Origin: an uncultured Eubacteriales bacterium
GTDB taxonomy: Bacteria > Bacillota > Clostridia > Oscillospirales > Oscillospiraceae
Assembly (NCBI GenBank): GCA_900544765.1
Contig: UQWI01000012.1
Coordinates: forward strand, 1-64,000
DNA length: 64,000 nt
Direction of reading: 5' to 3'
This document shows positions 60,433-64,000 of this stretch, piece after piece. Positions within the stretch are counted from its first letter, which is position 1, and each line of letters begins with the position of its first letter. A program made the position numbers and the translations under genes. The notes beneath the pieces were generated by a model. That model saw only the letters and a program-made list of their open reading frames with translations, had not been told where the DNA came from and did no database searches.

Positions 60433-60927
60433 TCACAGCAGTTTTTTGAGCCTGCGCAGTGCCGCGCGCTCGCGCGACTGCGCCGTCCTGAGAGGTATGC
60501 CGAGCACCTCGGCGCACTCACGCAGCTTCAGGCCCTGGACATAACGCAGCTCGATTACTTCGCGCTGGTTCCTATCGAGCGCAGCCAGGGCGTCCTCAAG
60601 GTCTGCGGAGAGCTCCGCCCTTTCAAAGCCCGGGTCTATCTGGGGCAGCTCTGCGAGCTCCCCTCCCGGCTCAGCATCCCGCCAGCAGTCAATGCAGACG
60701 TTGGCCGCTATCTTGTACAGCCAGGCCCGGAACCGGCCCCGGTGTATGTAGGCCTCGAGATGGCGCACGGCCTTAAGGAAGGTCTCCTGTGCGGCGTCCT
60801 CGCCTAACCCGGCCGGGGCGTGCCGCATGCAATAGCGCAGTATCTCCGGATAATACCCGCTTATCAGCTCGTCCAGCGCCGGCATGTCGCCGGAACATAC
60901 TCGCTCATACAGCTCGCTCTCGCGCAC
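60433..60927 (-). CDS. ECF-type RNA polymerase sigma factor
   Basis: 164 residues starting at GTG 60927, six bases after GGAGG. Region 2: AAQETFLKAVRHLEAYIHRGRFRAWLYKIAANVCID. Region 4: ALAALDRNQREVIELRYVQGLKLRECAEVLGIPLRTAQSRERAALRRLKKLL (by type, the helix-turn-helix). It heads the ABC exporter operon and probably drives it in response to cell-envelope stress. Confidence 0.92.
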   Translation of the reverse strand: MRESELYERVCSGDMPALDELISGYYPEILRYCMRHAPAGLGEDAAQETFLKAVRHLEAYIHRGRFRAWLYKIAANVCIDCWRDAEPGGELAELPQIDPGFERAELSADLEDALAALDRNQREVIELRYVQGLKLRECAEVLGIPLRTAQSRERAALRRLKKLL

Positions 60928-61058
60928 ATCTCTCACCTCCCGCCTTGACGCTCATGTAATATAACGCGCCCGGAGCGCAAAATGATTTACCGGATTTATT
61001 ATATCACGCACGGCGGCTCGGACGCCGCTAAAACGCCCGCGAAATTTCATCCCGGCCA

Positions 61059-61086
61059 TTGACAGAGCGCGGAGCCGGATTATAAT
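61059..61086 (+). promoter_or_regulatory. Promoter of the M42 peptidase gene
   Basis: TTGACA (61059-61064), 16-base spacer, TATAAT (61081-61086). Confidence 0.75.
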
Positions 61087-61117
61087 GATGTTGCACAGCA
61101 GAAAGGAGTGCTTCCGT

Positions 61118-62194
61118 ATGGATAAAAAGCAGACCCTGGACATGATAGCCGCCATCTCAAACGCCAAGGGCGTTTCCGGCTTTGAGGACGAGGTTGTGGA
61201 CGCCATGCTCCCCTACGCCGCGCGCTTCGGAGATACGAAGGTGGACAGAATGCGCAACCTGTACATACGCCGCCGTGAGAACACCGGCGCGCATCCTGTG
61301 GTGCAGCTAGACGCGCACAGCGACGAGGTAGGATTCATGGTGCAGGCAATACGCCCCGACGGGCTGCTCCGCATTCTGCCGCTCGGCGGCTGGGTGGCGC
61401 ACAACGTTCCCGCCCACAAGGTCTGGGTACGCAACCGCTTCGGCGAGTACATCCCCGGCCTCACGGCCAGCACCCCGCCCCACTTTATGACCGCTCAGCA
61501 GCGCATCGCCCCGCTGGACATGGACAGCATCTGCGTGGACGTCGGAGCACGCTCCTGCGAGGAGGCGGAGCGGGACTTCGGAGTGCGCATAGGCGAGCCC
61601 ATCGTACCCGACGCAGAGTTCACCTACTCCGAAAAGACTGATTTGATGACCGGCAAGGCCTTTGACTGCCGCCTCGGCTGCGCAGCGATCCTGAAAACGC
61701 TCGATGCGCTCTCCGGCGAGGCTCTGAACGTGGACCTGGCCGCCGCCGTCTCAGTGCAGGAGGAGGTCGGCTCCCGCGGCGCTGCCGTCACCTCCCAGGT
61801 GATAAGGCCCGACATAGCCATCGTATTTGAGGGCTGCCCCGCCGACGACACCTGCGCGCCGCCATACATGGTGCAGACCGCCATAAAGCGCGGGCCCATG
61901 CTCCGTCACATCGACGCGAAAATGATAACCAATCCGCGCTGGCAGCGCTACGCCCTGAACCTGGCCGAAGAGCTGGGCATCCCCGTGCAGGAGGCCGTGC
62001 GCGCCGCCGGAAGTACCAACGCCGCCCAGATACACCTCTCGGGCAGCGGCGTACCGGTCATCGTCATAGGCGTCCCCGTGCGCTATGCGCACACGCACTA
62101 CGGCATCAGCGCCTACTCCGACTTTGAAAACGCCGTAAGGCTCGCCTGCGAACTCCTGCGCCGCCTGGACGCGGACACAATCTCGGGATTTTGA
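61118..62194 (+). CDS. M42 family metallo-aminopeptidase
   Basis: 358 residues from the ATG at 61118 (SD AAAGGAG). Di-metal exopeptidase of the glutamyl/deblocking aminopeptidase group that builds large tetrahedral assemblies. Metal and catalytic motifs: VQLDAHSDEVGFMV, KAFDCRLGCAAILK, SVQEEVGSRGAAV, and PVRYAHTHYGIS. Own promoter; a terminator separates it from the convergent TetR gene. Confidence 0.93.
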   Translation: MDKKQTLDMIAAISNAKGVSGFEDEVVDAMLPYAARFGDTKVDRMRNLYIRRRENTGAHPVVQLDAHSDEVGFMVQAIRPDGLLRILPLGGWVAHNVPAHKVWVRNRFGEYIPGLTASTPPHFMTAQQRIAPLDMDSICVDVGARSCEEAERDFGVRIGEPIVPDAEFTYSEKTDLMTGKAFDCRLGCAAILKTLDALSGEALNVDLAAAVSVQEEVGSRGAAVTSQVIRPDIAIVFEGCPADDTCAPPYMVQTAIKRGPMLRHIDAKMITNPRWQRYALNLAEELGIPVQEAVRAAGSTNAAQIHLSGSGVPVIVIGVPVRYAHTHYGISAYSDFENAVRLACELLRRLDADTISGF

Positions 62195-62212
62195 TTCATC
62201 AGGCATAAAGAC

Positions 62213-62240
62213 AGCGCCCGCCATTTTCGGCGGGCGCTTT
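62213..62240. terminator. Bidirectional terminator between M42 and TetR genes
   Basis: AGCGCCCGCC / GGCGGGCGCT, 6-base loop, T-run on both sides. Confidence 0.8.
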
Positions 62241-62270
62241 GCTGTACAATGCTGTATTATAATGTGAAAG

Positions 62271-62852
62271 CTACCTGGCTATCAGGCCGTAGAGCATCGT
62301 GTGCAGCAGCTCTTCCGCCTTGCGCTCGGCGTCCTCTGCGGAGTCCTCGCGTATATAGACGCCGAGGAAGTTCACAAAGGCCCGGAACTGCCGGATTGCC
62401 CCGTCGAGCGTCACATGCTCTGAGAGCCGCTCGCGCTGCAGGATTGTACGCAGTATGCTGTCGTTGAAGCTGTCGAATTCTGCCCTGCACTCGGCCACCT
62501 GCGCGGCGAGGTGGCTCTGTGGGTAGGTCACGACGTCGTAAAACAGCTGCCGGTGCCTCGGGTGCCTCTGAAAGAAGCGCATGCGGACGGCAAAGTAGCT
62601 CTCAACCGTCACGGTTTCCGTGTTCAGCTCTTGTTTCAGCGAATCCGTCATGTCCCTAAACAGCTTCTCCACACAGGCAACATACAGGTCGTCCTTGCCG
62701 GTGTAGTAGTGGTACAGCAGTCCCTTGGAGATGCCGCCGTGGACGCATATCTGGTTCAGGCCGCCTCCAGTGTACCCGTGGGCCGCAAATTCCTCAAAGG
62801 CGCAGGCGAGTATGTTCTCGTGGCTCCGCCTGTTTCTCTCCTCCTGTTTCAT
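62271..62852 (-). CDS. TetR/AcrR family regulator
   Basis: 193 residues from the ATG at 62852 (SD GGGAGG). N-terminal HTH: HENILACAFEEFAAHGYTGGGLNQICVHGGISKGLLYHYYTGKDDLY (a single TetR module). The C-terminal helical domain would bind an unknown ligand. It is divergent from the SLH-domain gene; operator-like repeats lie in between and overlap that gene's promoter. Confidence 0.92.
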   Translation of the reverse strand: MKQEERNRRSHENILACAFEEFAAHGYTGGGLNQICVHGGISKGLLYHYYTGKDDLYVACVEKLFRDMTDSLKQELNTETVTVESYFAVRMRFFQRHPRHRQLFYDVVTYPQSHLAAQVAECRAEFDSFNDSILRTILQRERLSEHVTLDGAIRQFRAFVNFLGVYIREDSAEDAERKAEELLHTMLYGLIAR

Positions 62853-62911
62853 GTCATTCCTCCCTCTTTTATATAAGTATACCAAAAATTTTGCCAGGCA
62901 GCAAGATAATA

Positions 62912-62959
62912 TTGACTAACCGGTCTGTTTAGGGTAATATAAAGTAAACCATTCGGTTT
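62912..62959 (+). promoter_or_regulatory. SLH-gene promoter with TetR-type operator repeats
   Basis: TTGACT (62912-62917), 17-base spacer, TAATAT (62935-62940). AACCGGTCTGTT (62918-62929) occupies the spacer and AAACCATTCGGTTT (62946-62959) lies just downstream. Both resemble AcrR/TetR operators, so the divergent regulator likely represses this promoter. Confidence 0.65.
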
Positions 62960-62977
62960 GTTTTTGGAGTGATATTT

Positions 62978-64000
62978 ATGAAAAAAGCAATAGCAATTAT
63001 TGTACTGTGCGCCGTGCTGCTCAGCTGCACGGCTGCGGCGGACTCTTGGCCTGAGTGGGCCGATCCCGTCAAGGACTGGGCCATCGAGGAAGGCATAGGC
63101 GAGGCCTTCATTTCCGAGCCCTACATGCAGGTGTCCCGCGCGCAGGCCGCGCAGCTTCTGTACGAGGCGGCGGGGAAGCCCGAAGTGAGCTCCGAGCCGC
63201 CCTTCACCGACACGCCCGAGCAGTACGCCGACGCGATAGCCTGGGCCGCCTCCGAGGGTATAATAGACGGAGTTAGCGAGGACAAATACGAGCCCTCCCG
63301 CCCCGTGGCGCGCGAGGAGTTCGCGGCCATACTTTACAGGGCCGCAGGACGTCCCGATGCCGACGAGAACGCGCTTGCCGCCTTTGCCGACGCCGGCAGC
63401 ATATCCGCATACGCCATCGCCCCCATGAGCTGGTGCGTTGCCAACGGCGTAATGGACGGCAAGACCGAGGACTCTCTGGCTCCGCGCGACACGATAATCG
63501 TCGCCGAGGCCACGGCCATGCTTCAGCGCTCCAAGGCCGTCTCCGGCGATGTGGAGACGCTCAAGGTCTCAAGCATGGACGAGATCAAGTCTGCGCTCAG
63601 GTCCGCCATTATCGCCGCCGAGCAGCCGCCTGTGTTCGACGTGAGCGCTCTGGGCGAGGCGCCCGAGCTTGAGATAGACGTTCAAAACCTATATAACGCC
63701 ATATTGTCCGAGAGCCCCGAGTTGAAATACGCCTATGAGCTCGAGCTGGATTACTCCGGCGGGCTGCTGAAGGCCGAGGTTTCGTATATGCCCTACCGCA
63801 CCGGCAGCTACCCGGCCGGCTTTGAAGGTATACGCGTAGAATCACTCAGCGACCTGATAAATGCCGCCGAGGCCAATCTGGGCAAGAGCTCCGTCAAAAT
63901 ATATATTGCCGACAGGTCCCTCACCGTCGACGACATGAACAGGGCCCTGCAGCAGGCCGGCGGCAGCTATATACTCTGCCAGCTCAACCGCGACGCGACC
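62978..64000 (+). CDS. SLH-domain lipoprotein, partial at window end
   Basis: ATG at 62978 after TTGGAG; the frame stays open to the last base (341 codons). A signal peptide MKKAIAIIVLCAVLLSCTAAA ends with a lipobox-like LLSC; cleavage after Ala could also occur. Two SLH-like repeats follow (WADPVKDWAIEEGIGEAFI ... YADAIAWAASEGIIDGVS, FADAGSISAYAIAPMSWCVANGVMDG), which anchor proteins to the cell wall. The remainder (from about residue 175) is unknown and continues beyond the window. Confidence 0.85.
   Translation, partial: MKKAIAIIVLCAVLLSCTAAADSWPEWADPVKDWAIEEGIGEAFISEPYMQVSRAQAAQLLYEAAGKPEVSSEPPFTDTPEQYADAIAWAASEGIIDGVSEDKYEPSRPVAREEFAAILYRAAGRPDADENALAAFADAGSISAYAIAPMSWCVANGVMDGKTEDSLAPRDTIIVAEATAMLQRSKAVSGDVETLKVSSMDEIKSALRSAIIAAEQPPVFDVSALGEAPELEIDVQNLYNAILSESPELKYAYELELDYSGGLLKAEVSYMPYRTGSYPAGFEGIRVESLSDLINAAEANLGKSSVKIYIADRSLTVDDMNRALQQAGGSYILCQLNRDAT

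Noticed and set aside
1..64000. CRISPR array or cas genes
   Set aside because: No series of regularly spaced direct repeats and no Cas motif seen.

Overview
The window is a GC-rich chromosomal segment (by eye about 60% G+C) of a spore-forming Gram-positive anaerobe, most likely a member of the Clostridia of the Oscillospiraceae type. This placement is an inference. It rests on a large Bacillus-type SRP RNA upstream of dnaX-ybaB, an alpha/beta-type small acid-soluble spore protein, consensus sigma-A promoters with 16-17 base spacers, a butyrate-type CoA-transferase, the LarBCE nickel-pincer operon and a molybdenum hydroxylase. There is no rRNA and no CRISPR array. The only tRNA is tRNA-Ala(CGC).

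Layout. 1-0.8 kb: an AT-rich two-gene cassette beside the 3' side of the tRNA gene. 0.9-9.9 kb: tRNA-Ala, SRP RNA, dnaX-ybaB, an SPFH/ribbon-helix-helix operon, DNA polymerase IV, a HAD phosphatase, a P-loop ATPase and a CoA-transferase. 10-17.7 kb: larE-larB-larC, a DnaJ/DUF5685/zinc-ribbon operon, a CNNM-type membrane protein behind an attenuator-like leader, and a carboxymuconolactone decarboxylase/flavodoxin pair divergent from a LysR gene. 19-22 kb: MerR-like gene, cupin, two-component system and a chain of intergenic hairpins. 22.2-25.5 kb: TylF-like methyltransferase, trigger-factor-like protein, membrane protein, and a dehydroquinase-like protein lacking its catalytic residues. 25.5-31.1 kb: a compact operon of a VWA/metallopeptidase-like protein, a BspA-type leucine-rich-repeat protein, a MoxR ATPase and a small unknown. 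31.2-37.4 kb: three-subunit molybdenum hydroxylase, MATE exporter, Crp/Fnr regulator.

37.6-45.9 kb is an integrative mobilizable element: serine recombinase, MOBQ relaxase with DUF3847 partner, P4-type helicase, CHC2 zinc-finger protein and a GTAC-rich inverted repeat that may be oriT. Its two rightward genes look damaged, one by a 2-base frameshift and one by an amber codon. 46.1-55.4 kb is a type I restriction-modification island (Fic, HsdM, HsdS, HsdR, RhuM) with an AT-rich HEPN ribonuclease-like gene between hsdS and hsdR. The rest (55.5-64 kb) carries a spore protein, an XRE regulator, an ECF-sigma-led ABC exporter operon, an M42 peptidase, and a TetR gene divergent from an SLH-domain lipoprotein that runs off the window.

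The best candidates for undescribed biology are the HEPN gene inside the hsd operon and the LRR-MoxR-VWA operon. The inactive-looking dehydroquinase homologue, the trigger-factor-like protein and the hairpin chain at 22.0-22.26 kb follow.
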